Source: Corynebacterium sp. p3-SID1056
GTDB lineage: Bacteria; Actinomycetota; Actinomycetes; Mycobacteriales; Mycobacteriaceae
Assembly: GCF_025152525.1 (NCBI RefSeq)
Contig: NZ_JALXXL010000007.1
Location: forward strand, 1 to 64,000
Length of the DNA: 64,000 nucleotides
Direction: 5' to 3'
Shown here one piece after another: positions 44,683 through 53,747 of the stretch. A program made the translations under genes and the position numbers. The notes beneath the pieces were generated by a model. It worked only from the letters and a program-made list of their open reading frames with translations. It did no database searches and was not told the DNA's origin. Position 1 is the stretch's first letter. Every line of letters starts with the position of its first letter.

Positions 44683-45185
44683 AGGACGAAAACCAGCACG
44701 GCGACGAGCGAAAACAGCAGCAACGTCGCGATCAACACGTTAGAGGACACGAGCTTGCGGGCTTCGAGGATTTCACGGGAGATCCAGGCCAGCGACGCGA
44801 CGTCGACAAGCGGGAGCCTCGTCTCGCCCTCAAATTCCAAGATGGCCTTGCGCACGCCGTTGTGATCGGAGGTGAACTGGGCGACCTTTGTGCCGGATGC
44901 GTCGTCGATGATCCAGTTCTGCGAGGTCTCGCCGACGAAATCGTAGGTGCGGCCTTCTACTTCTACTCGGATCTGGCGGGAGCGCTTCAGCGAATCGTGC
45001 GCGCGCACAATCTCAACGCCATCGCGGGTGGCCACCGCGCCAGATTCCGGCGACGCGACCAGGTCCCACTGCTCGCCGCCGACGTTCGCCCGCTCGTGCG
45101 TGAACACGCCGAGTACTTCAGGGCCGGCCTCGGCGAGCAGTTTCAGGTTGTCGCGGTCCGTGCGATCCCAGCTGACGTAGTGCAT
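44679..45185 (-). CDS. Unknown protein with C-terminal membrane helix, coupled to glyS
   Basis: 168 residues; its ATG overlaps the last base of the glyS stop. Residues 1-135 are beta-rich and cytoplasmic (DLVASPESGAVATRDGVEIV, YDFVGETSQNWIIDDASGTK, a pattern like LURP-one-related or tubby-like small beta barrels). A C-terminal helix (SNVLIATLLLFSLVAVLVFV) anchors it as a tail-anchored protein. Overlap with glyS and with the next gene suggests one operon. Function unknown. Confidence 0.6.
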   Translation of the reverse strand: MHYVSWDRTDRDNLKLLAEAGPEVLGVFTHERANVGGEQWDLVASPESGAVATRDGVEIVRAHDSLKRSRQIRVEVEGRTYDFVGETSQNWIIDDASGTKVAQFTSDHNGVRKAILEFEGETRLPLVDVASLAWISREILEARKLVSSNVLIATLLLFSLVAVLVFVL

Positions 45186-46567
45186 TAGCAGCCAATCAGG
45201 CGTGCGGCGAGGTACGCCTCGAGCTCGTCGATCTTCACGCGCTCCTGCTCCATCGTGTCGCGCTCGCGCACGGTCACGGCGCCGTCCTCGAGCGAGTCGA
45301 AGTCGTAAGTGACGCAGAACGGGGTGCCGGTCTCGTCCTGGCGGCGGTAGCGACGACCGATCGCGCCGGAGGTGTCGAAGTCGACATTCCAGTGCTTACG
45401 CAGCGTGGTTGCGAGCTCCTCGGCGGGCCCGGCAAGTTCCGGCTTCTTCGACAGCGGCAGCACGGCGACCTTCACCGGTGCGAGGCGGCGGTCCAGCTTG
45501 AGCACGACGCGGGTGTCCGTGCCGCCCTTCGCGTTCGGCGCTTCTTCCTCGTGGTAGGCGTCGATGAGGAAGGCCATCATTGCGCGACCCAGGCCGGCGG
45601 CGGGCTCGATGCAATACGGAATCCAGCGCTCCTCGTTCTGCTGGTCGTAGTAAGACAGGTCCTCGCCGGAGGCCTCAGCGTGGGTCTTCAGATCGTAGTC
45701 GGTGCGGTTGGCAACGCCCTCGAGCTCGCCCCACTTCGAGCCGGTGAACTCGTAGGCGTACTCGATGTCGACGGTGCGCTTGGAGTAGTGGGAAAGCTTT
45801 TCCTGCGGGTGCTCGTAGAGGCGCAGGTTATCCGGGTTAATGCCAAGGTCGACGTACCAGTCGTAGCGGTTGTCGATCCAGTACTGGTGCCACTTCTCGT
45901 CCTCGCCCGGCTTGACGAAGAACTCCATCTCCATCTGCTCAAACTCGCGGGTGCGGAAGATGAAGTTGCCCGGGGTGATCTCGTTGCGGAAGGACTTACC
46001 AATGTTGGCGATACCAAACGGCGGCTTCAGGCGCGCCGCGGTCATCACGTTCTTGAAGTTGACGAAGATGCCCTGCGCCGTCTCCGGGCGCATGTAGTGC
46101 AGGCCCTCCTTGTCGTCGACGGGGCCGAGGTAGGTCTTCATCAGGCCGGAGAATTCCTTCGGCTCGGTCCAGTTGCCGGGCTGGCCGGTCTCGGGGTCGT
46201 TGATGTCGGCGAGTCCGTTTGCCGGCGGGTGGCCGTGCTTCTCCTCGTAGGCCTCGAGGAGGTGGTCAGCACGGTAACGCTTGTTGGTGTGCAGCGACTC
46301 AACGAGCGGGTCGGTAAACACTTCGACGTGCCCGGAGGCTTCCCACACCTGGCGCGGCAGAATGATCGAGGTATCCACGCCGACGGTGTCGGGGCGGGAG
46401 GTCACCATGTGGCGCCACCACTGGCGCTTGATGTTCTCCTTCAGCTCAACGCCGAGCGGGCCGTAGTCCCAGGCAGAGCGGGTGCCGCCGTAGATCTCGC
46501 CGGCGGGAAACACCAGTCCGCGGCGTTTGCAAAGGTTGACGACGGTATCGATCTTGCTGGCTGCCAT
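45185..46567 (-). CDS. glyS: Glycyl-tRNA synthetase (class II, homodimeric type)
   Basis: 460 residues, ATG with acaggagg upstream. Charges tRNA-Gly. Class II motif 2 is seen in [20 protein letters not shown], motif 3 in [20 protein letters not shown], and the C-terminal anticodon-binding domain has [20 protein letters not shown]. Length and layout fit the bacterial alpha2 enzyme, not the alpha2beta2 GlyQS. It lies divergent from the zinc regulators, as in Rv2357c-Rv2359. Its promoter region carries a palindrome. Confidence 0.97.
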   Translation of the reverse strand: MAASKIDTVVNLCKRRGLVFPAGEIYGGTRSAWDYGPLGVELKENIKRQWWRHMVTSRPDTVGVDTSIILPRQVWEASGHVEVFTDPLVESLHTNKRYRADHLLEAYEEKHGHPPANGLADINDPETGQPGNWTEPKEFSGLMKTYLGPVDDKEGLHYMRPETAQGIFVNFKNVMTAARLKPPFGIANIGKSFRNEITPGNFIFRTREFEQMEMEFFVKPGEDEKWHQYWIDNRYDWYVDLGINPDNLRLYEHPQEKLSHYSKRTVDIEYAYEFTGSKWGELEGVANRTDYDLKTHAEASGEDLSYYDQQNEERWIPYCIEPAAGLGRAMMAFLIDAYHEEEAPNAKGGTDTRVVLKLDRRLAPVKVAVLPLSKKPELAGPAEELATTLRKHWNVDFDTSGAIGRRYRRQDETGTPFCVTYDFDSLEDGAVTVRERDTMEQERVKIDELEAYLAARLIGC

Positions 46568-46598
46568 GCCTAGCCTCCTGTACTCGGGTTACACGTAA

Positions 46599-46622
46599 CG
46601 CTGACAGTCTAGCCTGTCAGCG
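46599..46622 (-). promoter_or_regulatory. Palindrome overlapping a candidate glyS -10 box
   Basis: cgctgacag-tctagc-ctgtcagcg is a perfect 9-base-arm inverted repeat. On the minus strand its centre contains TAGACT (46611-46606), a fair -10 box that would start the glyS mRNA near 46599, about 32 bases before its ATG. It could be an operator for glyS. A T-box was looked for and not seen. Confidence 0.45.
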
Positions 46623-46834
46623 CTTTCGCTTATCGACGCCCCGCGCCCACCCCAAGTTACGCTGCGCAACCCCCAGGGTTTAACTAGACTGAAAATTCCA
46701 TGAACAAAGTCGCGTGACCGTGTTCTTTCGGTAGATTCGTGCATGCCATAGAGTCCGCAGCCTGCGCACGGCCGCCGACCGGAATTCACAGCGATTACTT
46801 GCCCACTTGGACGACCAACAGAAAGGCACGGGCC

Positions 46835-47314
46835 ATGACCACGCCCGAAAACACCACCCTCGACATCGAATTGACCACCTCGCTGATCAAGGCGATCGAT
46901 TCCCCAATACGCATCAAGATTCTGTTGCTCCTTGCAGAACGGAACCACGTCGTCCACGAGATTGTTGACAAGCTTGGCTACTCTCAGCCACTCATTTCCC
47001 AAAACCTGCGCACCCTCAAAAGCCTCCGACTCGTCGCTAAAGTTCGCCGCGGCCGCGAGTCCCTCTACTCACTGCCCCGGACGGACATCATCGACGCGAT
47101 CTACGCGCTGGGAAAGATCGCGGTCAACACCCTGCCCGCCGAGCCCGAGAAGTCCGCATCACCCAAGAAAGAAAAGAAGCCGCGCAAGGACACACCGTCC
47201 GCCAAAGCGCAATCAAGCGCCGACACCGAGCCTTCGACACAACGCCCCACGTACTTGAGCTCGGCGATCCCCTTCGAGGAGTTTGAGAAGCGCCGCGACA
47301 AAGAACGCGACTGA
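46835..47314 (+). CDS. ArsR/SmtB-family zinc-responsive repressor
   Basis: 159 residues from the ATG at 46835, with gaaagg upstream. Winged helix: SLIKAIDSPIRIKILLLLAE, the recognition helix LGYSQPLISQNLRTLKSLRL, and the wing KVRRGRESLYSL. Orthologue by position of M. tuberculosis SmtB (Rv2358), which senses Zn2+ and controls the downstream zur. A basic and Ser/Pro-rich C-terminal extension of about 55 residues (EKSASPKKEKKPRKD) is unusual for ArsR proteins. Followed by zur after 41 bases, same strand. Confidence 0.85.
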   Translation: MTTPENTTLDIELTTSLIKAIDSPIRIKILLLLAERNHVVHEIVDKLGYSQPLISQNLRTLKSLRLVAKVRRGRESLYSLPRTDIIDAIYALGKIAVNTLPAEPEKSASPKKEKKPRKDTPSAKAQSSADTEPSTQRPTYLSSAIPFEEFEKRRDKERD

Positions 47315-47355
47315 CAATGCCCGCTTTCACCGCGTTGGGGCTACGGTAGACAGGT

Positions 47356-47811
47356 ATGGCACAGCAGCGACGTACCCGTACCCAAAAGGAACCAATCCCC
47401 AAGCTTGGTCCACGGATGACGCGCCAACGGACGGCGGTCGTTGAGACGCTGCGCGACGTCGATAAGTTCGCGACCGCGAAAGACATCCACCACGAACTTC
47501 AGCTTCGCGGCGACAAAGTCGGGCTGACTACCGTTTACCGCACGCTACAGTCGCTGGCCGAGATCGATGCCGTCGACGTGCTACAGAACGCTGAAGGAGA
47601 AACGCTTTACCGTCACTGCCTCAGTGAGCACCATCACCACCACCTTGTCTGCACAAAGTGCGGGCGTAGTGAAGAAATTGACGGCGGCCCTATCGAATCC
47701 TGGGCGCAGGACACCGCGCGGGCCTTCGGGTACACACTCGTCGCCCACGACGCCGAGATTTACGGCATCTGTGGGCCGTGCACGCAGCGCGCAAGCGCCG
47801 ACAGCGAATAG
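47356..47811 (+). CDS. zur: Zinc uptake regulator, Fur family
   Basis: 151 residues, ATG start. The winged helix has MTRQRTAVVETLRDVDKFAT and GDKVGLTTVYRTLQSLAEID. Metal sites follow: the His cluster SEHHHHHLVCTKCGRSEEID and the structural zinc site CTKCG with ICGPC. This is the Zur/FurB subgroup, which represses zinc uptake genes when zinc is plentiful. Downstream of the SmtB-like repressor, forming the usual two-gene zinc module. Confidence 0.9.
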   Translation: MAQQRRTRTQKEPIPKLGPRMTRQRTAVVETLRDVDKFATAKDIHHELQLRGDKVGLTTVYRTLQSLAEIDAVDVLQNAEGETLYRHCLSEHHHHHLVCTKCGRSEEIDGGPIESWAQDTARAFGYTLVAHDAEIYGICGPCTQRASADSE

Positions 47812-47817
47812 CACTCG

Positions 47818-48564
47818 CTACTTGTCGGCGAACTTGTCAATCGCACCGCCGAAACGGCGGTCGCGCTTCGCGTACTCGTAAACCGCGTCGAACAGGTCGT
47901 CCTTGGTGAAATCCGGGAACAGCTTGTCCTGGTAGACCATCTCCGCATACGCGGACTGCCAGAGCAGGAAGTTCGACGTGCGCTTCTCCCCACTCGGGCG
48001 CAGAAAGAGGTCCACATCCGGCATATCGGGTCGGTACAGGTACTGCGAAAGCGACTTCTCGGTAATGTCTTGCGGGCGGATCTTCCCATCGCGGGCATCC
48101 GCAGCGAGCTTGCGCACCCCGTCGACGATTTCTGCGCGGCCTCCGTAATTAATGCACATGGCCAGCGTCAATCCGGTGTTGTCTTGTGTCAGCTCTTCCG
48201 CGGCCTCAAGCTCGCGCAACACGGAGCGCCACAGACGCGGCCGGCGCCCTGCCCAGACGATGCGGACGTTCTTTTCGTGGAGCTCGTCACGCTGGCGGTG
48301 CAGCACGTCGCGGGAAAACCCGAGAATGAACCGGACTTCAGACGCCGCGCGCCGCCAGTTTTCGGTGGAAAACGCGTACGCCGACAGCCACTCAACCGTG
48401 CCCATCTCGATGCACGCGTCCACACAGTCCATCAGCACCGCCTCACCCTGCTTGTGGCCTTCGGTGCGCTTGAGGCCGCGCTTTTGCGCCCAACGGCCGT
48501 TGCCGTCCATTACGAGCGCGATGTGGCGGGGGATGAATTCCGGGTCGATCTGGCGCGAAGTCAT
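47818..48564 (-). CDS. uppS: Long-chain polyprenyl (decaprenyl) diphosphate synthase, cis type
   Basis: 248 residues, ATG start. Extends farnesyl diphosphate with isopentenyl diphosphate to the lipid carrier of cell-wall synthesis. [20 protein letters not shown] carries the catalytic Asp, with [19 protein letters not shown] and [20 protein letters not shown] as the other conserved regions. In Corynebacteriales (Rv2361c) the product is decaprenyl diphosphate. It follows recO after 7 bases and converges on zur with a 6-base gap. It supplies the carrier that the glycan island would also need. Confidence 0.93.
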   Translation of the reverse strand: MTSRQIDPEFIPRHIALVMDGNGRWAQKRGLKRTEGHKQGEAVLMDCVDACIEMGTVEWLSAYAFSTENWRRAASEVRFILGFSRDVLHRQRDELHEKNVRIVWAGRRPRLWRSVLRELEAAEELTQDNTGLTLAMCINYGGRAEIVDGVRKLAADARDGKIRPQDITEKSLSQYLYRPDMPDVDLFLRPSGEKRTSNFLLWQSAYAEMVYQDKLFPDFTKDDLFDAVYEYAKRDRRFGGAIDKFADK

Positions 48565-48571
48565 TCCCCTA

Positions 48572-49333
48572 TTATGCCTGTTCCATCATGCGCAAGCTCT
48601 TCAACCCAGCTTCCAGGTGGTACTGCAGGTGCGCAGACGTTGCGCGGTGCACTTGGGCTAAAACTGCCGCGCCCGCGTGCGGTTTCGCGGGGTCGGGTGC
48701 GTAGGCGTAGCCGCGGGCAAGTAACCACATCGCGTGCAGCGTTTCAGGATCCACCTCCAACGACCCGGGCGGACGGCAGTTGTTGCACACCGCCCCGCCG
48801 ACGGCCGCATGAAACGCGTGGTGCGGGCCGGGGCGTTCGCAGTTCGCGCAGTTGTACAGGGACAGCCCCCAGCCGGCGTGTTCTGTGGCGCGAAGGATAA
48901 ACGCATCGAGGACCTGCGTCGGGTCCTGTGCTGTTTGCAGCTGCGCGATCGCATCCTTGACCAAGTCGAACAAGACGACATCGCCTTCTTCGTACGTCAG
49001 CTTCTCCGCTGTCTCCAGGACCGCGCAGGCCGCTGCGTAGCGTTCAAAGTCTTCAATAATGCGCGCGCCGTGGTACGCGACAGTGTCTGCGGCGGTGATG
49101 GTCGAGAGACCTTTGCCCGGATACACCTGAACATCAAGGTCTACAAAGGGTTGCAGCCGCGACCCGAACCGCGACCGCGATTTACGCACCCCCTTCGCCA
49201 CGCCCCGCACCAAGCCGTGAGTGCGGGTGAGCAGCACGATGACGCGATCGGCCTCGCCAAAATCGTAGGTGCGCACCACGAACGCGCGATCCCGCCACGA
49301 GGGGCGCGAGCCCCCACGACGCCTAGAAGCCAA
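48572..49333 (-). CDS. recO: DNA repair protein RecO
   Basis: 253 residues, TTG start inside the end of era (11-base overlap). An N-terminal OB fold ([20 protein letters not shown]) and a helical domain with a zinc site ([26 protein letters not shown]: four Cys). RecO loads RecA on SSB-coated gaps together with RecR. The pair era-recO and the following uppS are conserved in Corynebacteriales. Confidence 0.92.
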   Translation of the reverse strand: MASRRRGGSRPSWRDRAFVVRTYDFGEADRVIVLLTRTHGLVRGVAKGVRKSRSRFGSRLQPFVDLDVQVYPGKGLSTITAADTVAYHGARIIEDFERYAAACAVLETAEKLTYEEGDVVLFDLVKDAIAQLQTAQDPTQVLDAFILRATEHAGWGLSLYNCANCERPGPHHAFHAAVGGAVCNNCRPPGSLEVDPETLHAMWLLARGYAYAPDPAKPHAGAAVLAQVHRATSAHLQYHLEAGLKSLRMMEQA

Positions 49334-50303
49334 GACGCCCCAACGCCTTCGGGTCTTGCTGCCAGTTCTTCAGCACCTTGATACGCAGGTCAAGGTATAC
49401 GTTGCGGCCCAGCAGTTCGATGATCTGTTTGCGCGCGCGGTGCGTAATCCCCGACAGACGCCTGCCCCCGGGGCCCTCGAGGATGCGCTGCTGGCCCGGG
49501 CGTTCCAGGTAGATCACCGCATAGATCATGGTGCGCTCCGGGTTGTCCGGGTCGGGAACCATTTCGTCGACTTGTACCGCAACCGAGTGCGGTAGCTCGT
49601 CGCGAAGCCCCTGCAGCGCTTCCTCACGGATCAGCTCTGCGATGCGCGCTTCAACGCCTTCGTCGGTGACATCGCCGACTGGGTAGAAGCGCGGGCCTTC
49701 GGGCAACTGGCTAATCAGCACGTCGAGCAATACGTCGGTTTGCACCCCACCGGTCGCAGACACGGGCACGACCTCGCTCTCTTCCCCGAGCAGGTTGTGC
49801 AGTTCCAGGAGGCGCTCGCCCACGGTGTCGCGCGATGCTTTGTCCAGTTTGGTCACAACGCCCACCACAGGCGTGTTCGGTTTGATGCGGCGAATCTGCT
49901 CCAGGATGAAGCGATCACCGGGGCCGATTTTCTCGTCCGCCGGCACGGTAAACCCGATCACGTCAACGTCGGCGAAGGTGTCCTTCACGACGTCGTTGAG
50001 CCGCTCGCCAAGGAGGGTGCGCGGGCGGTGCATGCCGGGCGTGTCGACGAGGATGACCTGCGCGTCGGCCCGGTTGACAATCCCGCGGATCGGCCGCCGT
50101 GTCGTCTCCGGCTGGTCAGCCATGATGGCCACCTTCTCCCCCACCAGCGCGTTGGTCAGCGTCGACTTGCCTGTATTGGGGCGGCCGACGAAACTGACAA
50201 AGCCAGAGCGGAAGCCCTCCGGGGTGTTGGTAAACCCTGGCGCACCGGCGTTCGCGTTTGCATCCTCGGGCAAGTCGGCTTCATCGGGGAAGAAAGTGCT
50301 CAT
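49323..50303 (-). CDS. era: GTPase Era
   Basis: 326 residues from the ATG at 50303 (a TTG at 50312 adds three). G1 FVGRPNTGKSTLTNALVGEK, G2 region TTRRPIRGI, G3 VILVDTPGMHRP, G4 VVTKLDKAS, and a C-terminal KH domain (EGPGGRRLSGITHRARKQII). Era binds 16S rRNA near its 3' end and helps assemble the 30S subunit. In related genomes the CorC-like gene and ybeY lie directly upstream; here about 6.4 kb of accessory genes intervene. Confidence 0.95.
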   Translation of the reverse strand: MSTFFPDEADLPEDANANAGAPGFTNTPEGFRSGFVSFVGRPNTGKSTLTNALVGEKVAIMADQPETTRRPIRGIVNRADAQVILVDTPGMHRPRTLLGERLNDVVKDTFADVDVIGFTVPADEKIGPGDRFILEQIRRIKPNTPVVGVVTKLDKASRDTVGERLLELHNLLGEESEVVPVSATGGVQTDVLLDVLISQLPEGPRFYPVGDVTDEGVEARIAELIREEALQGLRDELPHSVAVQVDEMVPDPDNPERTMIYAVIYLERPGQQRILEGPGGRRLSGITHRARKQIIELLGRNVYLDLRIKVLKNWQQDPKALGRLGF

Positions 50304-50345
50304 GGGGCGCAATCTTACCCGGTAAAGCCCGGCAACTGTATGACG

Positions 50346-51485
50346 CTAGTGCGAGCCTTCGGGGCGGACCGCGTGCAAGTGCGGGGCCGGTGACCGTGGA
50401 TGTCCGGCATCGGCGCTACGGTACTCCGCGAGGTCGGCGCGGCGCTGCCGACGCTCGTCTTCAACGAATCGGGCTTTGCCGGTCGCGTCCGACACCCACG
50501 CGAGCTTGCCGTTAATCCGTTCCATGCGGCCGAATCCCTCCTGGCCATTGACACCATTGTGATACGGGCACAGCCAGCACAGGTTTTCCGGCGTGGTCTC
50601 GCCGCCACGGGCATGCTCGGTCAGGTGGTGCGCTTCGCACTCCTCAGAGGGGCAGTGACAGCCGGGCCAACAGCAGGTCTGCGATTCGGCATCGCACGCG
50701 CGGCGCTGTTTGTAGGTGGCGAGGCGTCCGTCGTAGGTATTTATCGGACCAAGTGTGGGACCGACCAGCGTAATGAGGCATTGTTCTCGTAGTTCGCGCT
50801 CGACGACTTCGGCACCGGTGAGGATGGTGCCGTCGGTAAGCTCGACGAGCACATCGTCGCCTTGGCCATGGATGACACGCGCGAGGTCGTGCACGCTGAG
50901 CACTGCATGCGTGGTGATGTCTGAGTGGACGATGGGCCGGTGCCGCCGTATCCATTCGATGGGATCAAGCGGGCGACCGGACTCGTCTTTAGCGTTCCTC
51001 AACGTGGTCACCAGCGGCTGGACGTCCTTGGACGACCCAGTAATCGACATGGTGATTTTGTCTCCGACCCGGCGCGTGCGTAGCCCGTCGACAAGCGGTT
51101 TTTTCGGCTGGTATTTGCTTTTGATTCTCCGCGCAGCCCGGCGCACCGTCTGGGTGTCGCCACCCACGTTGCAGAGCTCCTCCCGAAACCGCCAGCGCGC
51201 GTTCGCGTCTTTGATGCTGCGCGAGGCTTGCTTCACGACGGCCAACGTCTCCACACAGTAGCGCTGCCGCTGCGCCGACTCTCGACATCGTTTCTGATAG
51301 CGCGAATGCGAGACCGAGCCGTAGAAGATTTCGGCGAGTTCTACCAGGTCGGTGGCGTAGTCATCGGGCAAGCCAAGGGCTATGAGGTCGTCGTAGGTTT
51401 TCGCTCCCTCCGCAACCCAGGCGACAAGAGCCATACCGTCGTTACGAAAGGAGAAGTAGGATTCGATTGTTTCGCTTGTTATCAT
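50346..51485 (-). CDS. HNH endonuclease domain protein (DUF222/13E12-like)
   Basis: 379 residues, ATG start. An N-terminal helical region (SFRNDGMALVAWVAEGAKTY and on to about 250) of the kind found in actinobacterial 13E12-repeat or DUF222 proteins, then an HNH nuclease module: CCWPGCHCPSEECEAHHLTE followed by GGETTPENLCWLCPYHNGVN, with paired CxxC-like zinc ligands. These proteins occur in many copies in actinobacterial genomes and may be mobile homing-type nucleases. It sits at the edge of the accessory block next to era. A 90-base AT-rich gap lies upstream. Confidence 0.85.
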   Translation of the reverse strand: MITSETIESYFSFRNDGMALVAWVAEGAKTYDDLIALGLPDDYATDLVELAEIFYGSVSHSRYQKRCRESAQRQRYCVETLAVVKQASRSIKDANARWRFREELCNVGGDTQTVRRAARRIKSKYQPKKPLVDGLRTRRVGDKITMSITGSSKDVQPLVTTLRNAKDESGRPLDPIEWIRRHRPIVHSDITTHAVLSVHDLARVIHGQGDDVLVELTDGTILTGAEVVERELREQCLITLVGPTLGPINTYDGRLATYKQRRACDAESQTCCWPGCHCPSEECEAHHLTEHARGGETTPENLCWLCPYHNGVNGQEGFGRMERINGKLAWVSDATGKARFVEDERRQRRADLAEYRSADAGHPRSPAPHLHAVRPEGSH

Positions 51486-51575
51486 GCGCCAAAGACTACA
51501 GCGAATCGTTTATTTCGTCAATAGCTTTCCAAAAAGTTACCCTTATCCGCTGGTCAAATCCACTATTCGGGAACG

Positions 51576-53312
51576 CTAATCGACTCGCAAGTTTCGAAAA
51601 CGGTTCACCGCCGCGAGAAGCTCGTTGCGCCGCGGCAGCGTGAGGTGCCCAGGGTGCGCACGCCCTGGCGTGAGCGAATCCATGCCCTCGCCAAGCTCTT
51701 CGCAAAGTGCATCAACCACCTCGCTAGGAGACGCCTCCCCGTCAGCCAACGCGTCTATCCGCCGCAACGTGAGCGCGATGGCCGACACCTGGGGCGCGCC
51801 AGCAAGCTGCGAGAGACTGCCAAGGTCAATGTCGCTTTTCCCAACGGAAATGGTGTCGACACCACGCGCCTTCGGAGGCTTCGAGCGGTACGTGAATTGC
51901 GCGCCCTGCAGGCAGCGCGCGTCAGGGCCAAACATCTCCGAAGAGACCGGCAGCTGCTCGGGCTCATACCCGCGCCCAACCGCGTGCGCGCGCCGAGTGA
52001 CATCTTCCGGCACGTACGCATCCATCGCAATCACGGTATCCGCAAGCCCCAAGAAGGCACCGGTCCCACCAGATACCAGCACCGTCGATACACCGCATTG
52101 CACGTACAGGCCCCGCACACGCGCACTGAACGGGGTAATTGGCTCCCGATCCCCCTCGATGAGCTGGGCCATCACGGAGTCCCTAATCATAAAGTTGGTG
52201 GCGGACGTGTCCTCGTCGATCAGCAAGGCACTGGCTCCAGCCTGCAGTGCCTCGACGACGTTGGCGGCCTGCGAGGTCGACCCGGACGCGTTTGCCGTAG
52301 AAAAGCGCGTGGTATCCGCACCCGTCGGCAGGTCGCTGATGAACGGCGAGATGTCCTGTGCGGTCACCGGCCGCCCATCCTCGGCGCGGACGGCGGCGGC
52401 ATCGGCGCGGGTGAGGACGAACTCGCGGCCGTCGCCAAGCGTGTGCGCGTAGACGCCCCGCTCGAGCGCTCGCAACAGCGTGGATTTGCCGTGAAAACCA
52501 CCCCCGACGATCACCGTTACCCCTTCTGGCACGCCCATCCCCTTCACTTTACGCCCGCTCGGCAGCGCAAACTTCTCGCGCAGGCTCGACGGACTACGAA
52601 AGGGTACTCCGCCCGAAAGCGGAAGGTCGCTCGCGCCGGAGCGCCGCGCGAGCATTGCACCATCAGCTACAAAGGCCACAAGACTTCGCTCTTTCAACGC
52701 GGCTCGCAGCGCCTCCTGGTCGCGCAGCAGCCACACGGCACGCTCGAGCGCTTCCCGCTCCAGTCTCATGCCGGCGGCGACCGCGGCAACCACATCATCC
52801 ACGAGCAGCGTCGCCGCCTGCCGCCCCAGCACCCTGCGCCCGCGCGCAGGTAGCCCAACAAGCAGGCGAAACTCGATCCGCTCAGGTGTGACGAGGACGT
52901 TCGTACGCTCAATAACCTCTTGCCCCAGCGCACCGATACTGATGCTGTTTGACTTCCCGCTGCCGCTACGGCCCGCGGTCGGAGCTTCCTCGGCAAGGTA
53001 CGTGGCGGCCTCGCGGGCCAACGCATCTGCGACCGCAACGCGGTCCAACCGCGAATGCGTGAACTCCGGATCCAGGTCAAGATCATCGCGCGGCACGATC
53101 ACCCGCACCTTCGACGGAGCGGCGAAAGGATCCGACTGCACGCGGTCCACCACCAGCTGCCACCCCTGACCTTCATCGTGGTAGGTCCCAGTGAGCTGCT
53201 TATACGCGCCGTAGCCTGCTCCGTCGAGCTCCCGGCAACGTGCGGCCAGCTGTGCCCACGTGCCGCCACTGCGCGACTGCACTTTTCGACGCTTCCCTCG
53301 ATGTTGTCTCAT
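51576..53312 (-). CDS. Predicted P-loop ATPase of the ABC class (PF09818-like)
   Basis: 578 residues from the ATG at 53312 (15 in-frame codons upstream are less likely). N-terminal half about 1-240 is the fixed domain of this family (GAYKQLTGTYHDEGQGWQLV). The ATPase half has Walker A at about 268-280 (VIVGGGFHGKSTLLRALERG), FSTANASGSTSQAANVVEAL as the signature-like region, and ALLIDEDTSATNFMIRD as Walker B. It has no membrane partner, so it is not a transporter; RNA- or nucleic-acid-linked roles have been guessed for the family. No neighbour clarifies its job. Confidence 0.8.
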   Translation of the reverse strand: MRQHRGKRRKVQSRSGGTWAQLAARCRELDGAGYGAYKQLTGTYHDEGQGWQLVVDRVQSDPFAAPSKVRVIVPRDDLDLDPEFTHSRLDRVAVADALAREAATYLAEEAPTAGRSGSGKSNSISIGALGQEVIERTNVLVTPERIEFRLLVGLPARGRRVLGRQAATLLVDDVVAAVAAGMRLEREALERAVWLLRDQEALRAALKERSLVAFVADGAMLARRSGASDLPLSGGVPFRSPSSLREKFALPSGRKVKGMGVPEGVTVIVGGGFHGKSTLLRALERGVYAHTLGDGREFVLTRADAAAVRAEDGRPVTAQDISPFISDLPTGADTTRFSTANASGSTSQAANVVEALQAGASALLIDEDTSATNFMIRDSVMAQLIEGDREPITPFSARVRGLYVQCGVSTVLVSGGTGAFLGLADTVIAMDAYVPEDVTRRAHAVGRGYEPEQLPVSSEMFGPDARCLQGAQFTYRSKPPKARGVDTISVGKSDIDLGSLSQLAGAPQVSAIALTLRRIDALADGEASPSEVVDALCEELGEGMDSLTPGRAHPGHLTLPRRNELLAAVNRFRNLRVD

Positions 53313-53451
53313 ACCGCCACCGTAACGGCTCACACCTGCGACGACCGCCGTCACCACCCCCGAGCGAGGGCTTCACTTCTGACACCAATTGAAGCACGCG
53401 TTACACTGGCAGCACTTCTGTGACCATTGCCACGATACGAAAGCGAGCACC

Positions 53452-53739
53452 ATGCCGTTCTACGAATTCCGTTGCCACACAGGCCACACCACGGAGCGTC
53501 TCCTCCCCATGTCCTCGGACACTCGCACCACCGAGTGTCAGACCTGCGGCAACGAGGCAACCCGGGTAATCAGCGCGCCTGCGGTAGCGGGCGTGGACAA
53601 GAACAAAGCCCGCCTCGTCGAGGCAACACAGAAGAGTGCGTACGAGCCTGCGGTGGTCAACTCGTTACCGCGGTCAGGTAACCGCCGAGCCACACCGGTG
53701 ACGCACAATCCGCAACACGCAAAACTGCCGAAACCTTAG
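53452..53739 (+). CDS. FmdB-family zinc-ribbon protein
   Basis: 95 residues from the ATG at 53452. The FmdB zinc ribbon reads MPFYEFRCHTGHTTERLLPM then TTECQTCGNEATRVISAP: one C-x2-H and one C-x2-C pair instead of the usual four Cys. The tail is basic and disordered. FmdB was named as a putative regulator of formamidase in Methylophilus, and here it lies 8 bases before fmdA, a matching context. Whether it regulates or assists the enzyme is not known. Confidence 0.8.
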   Translation: MPFYEFRCHTGHTTERLLPMSSDTRTTECQTCGNEATRVISAPAVAGVDKNKARLVEATQKSAYEPAVVNSLPRSGNRRATPVTHNPQHAKLPKP

Positions 53740-53747
53740 GAGGAACC

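Noticed and set aside
45392..46573. 393-codon plus-strand frame opposite glyS
   Set aside because: Antisense shadow of a highly conserved gene with no start signal.
46568..46834. T-box riboswitch before glyS
   Set aside because: The leader inferred is about 32 bases and there is no T-box motif (GGTGG-ACC) on the minus strand.
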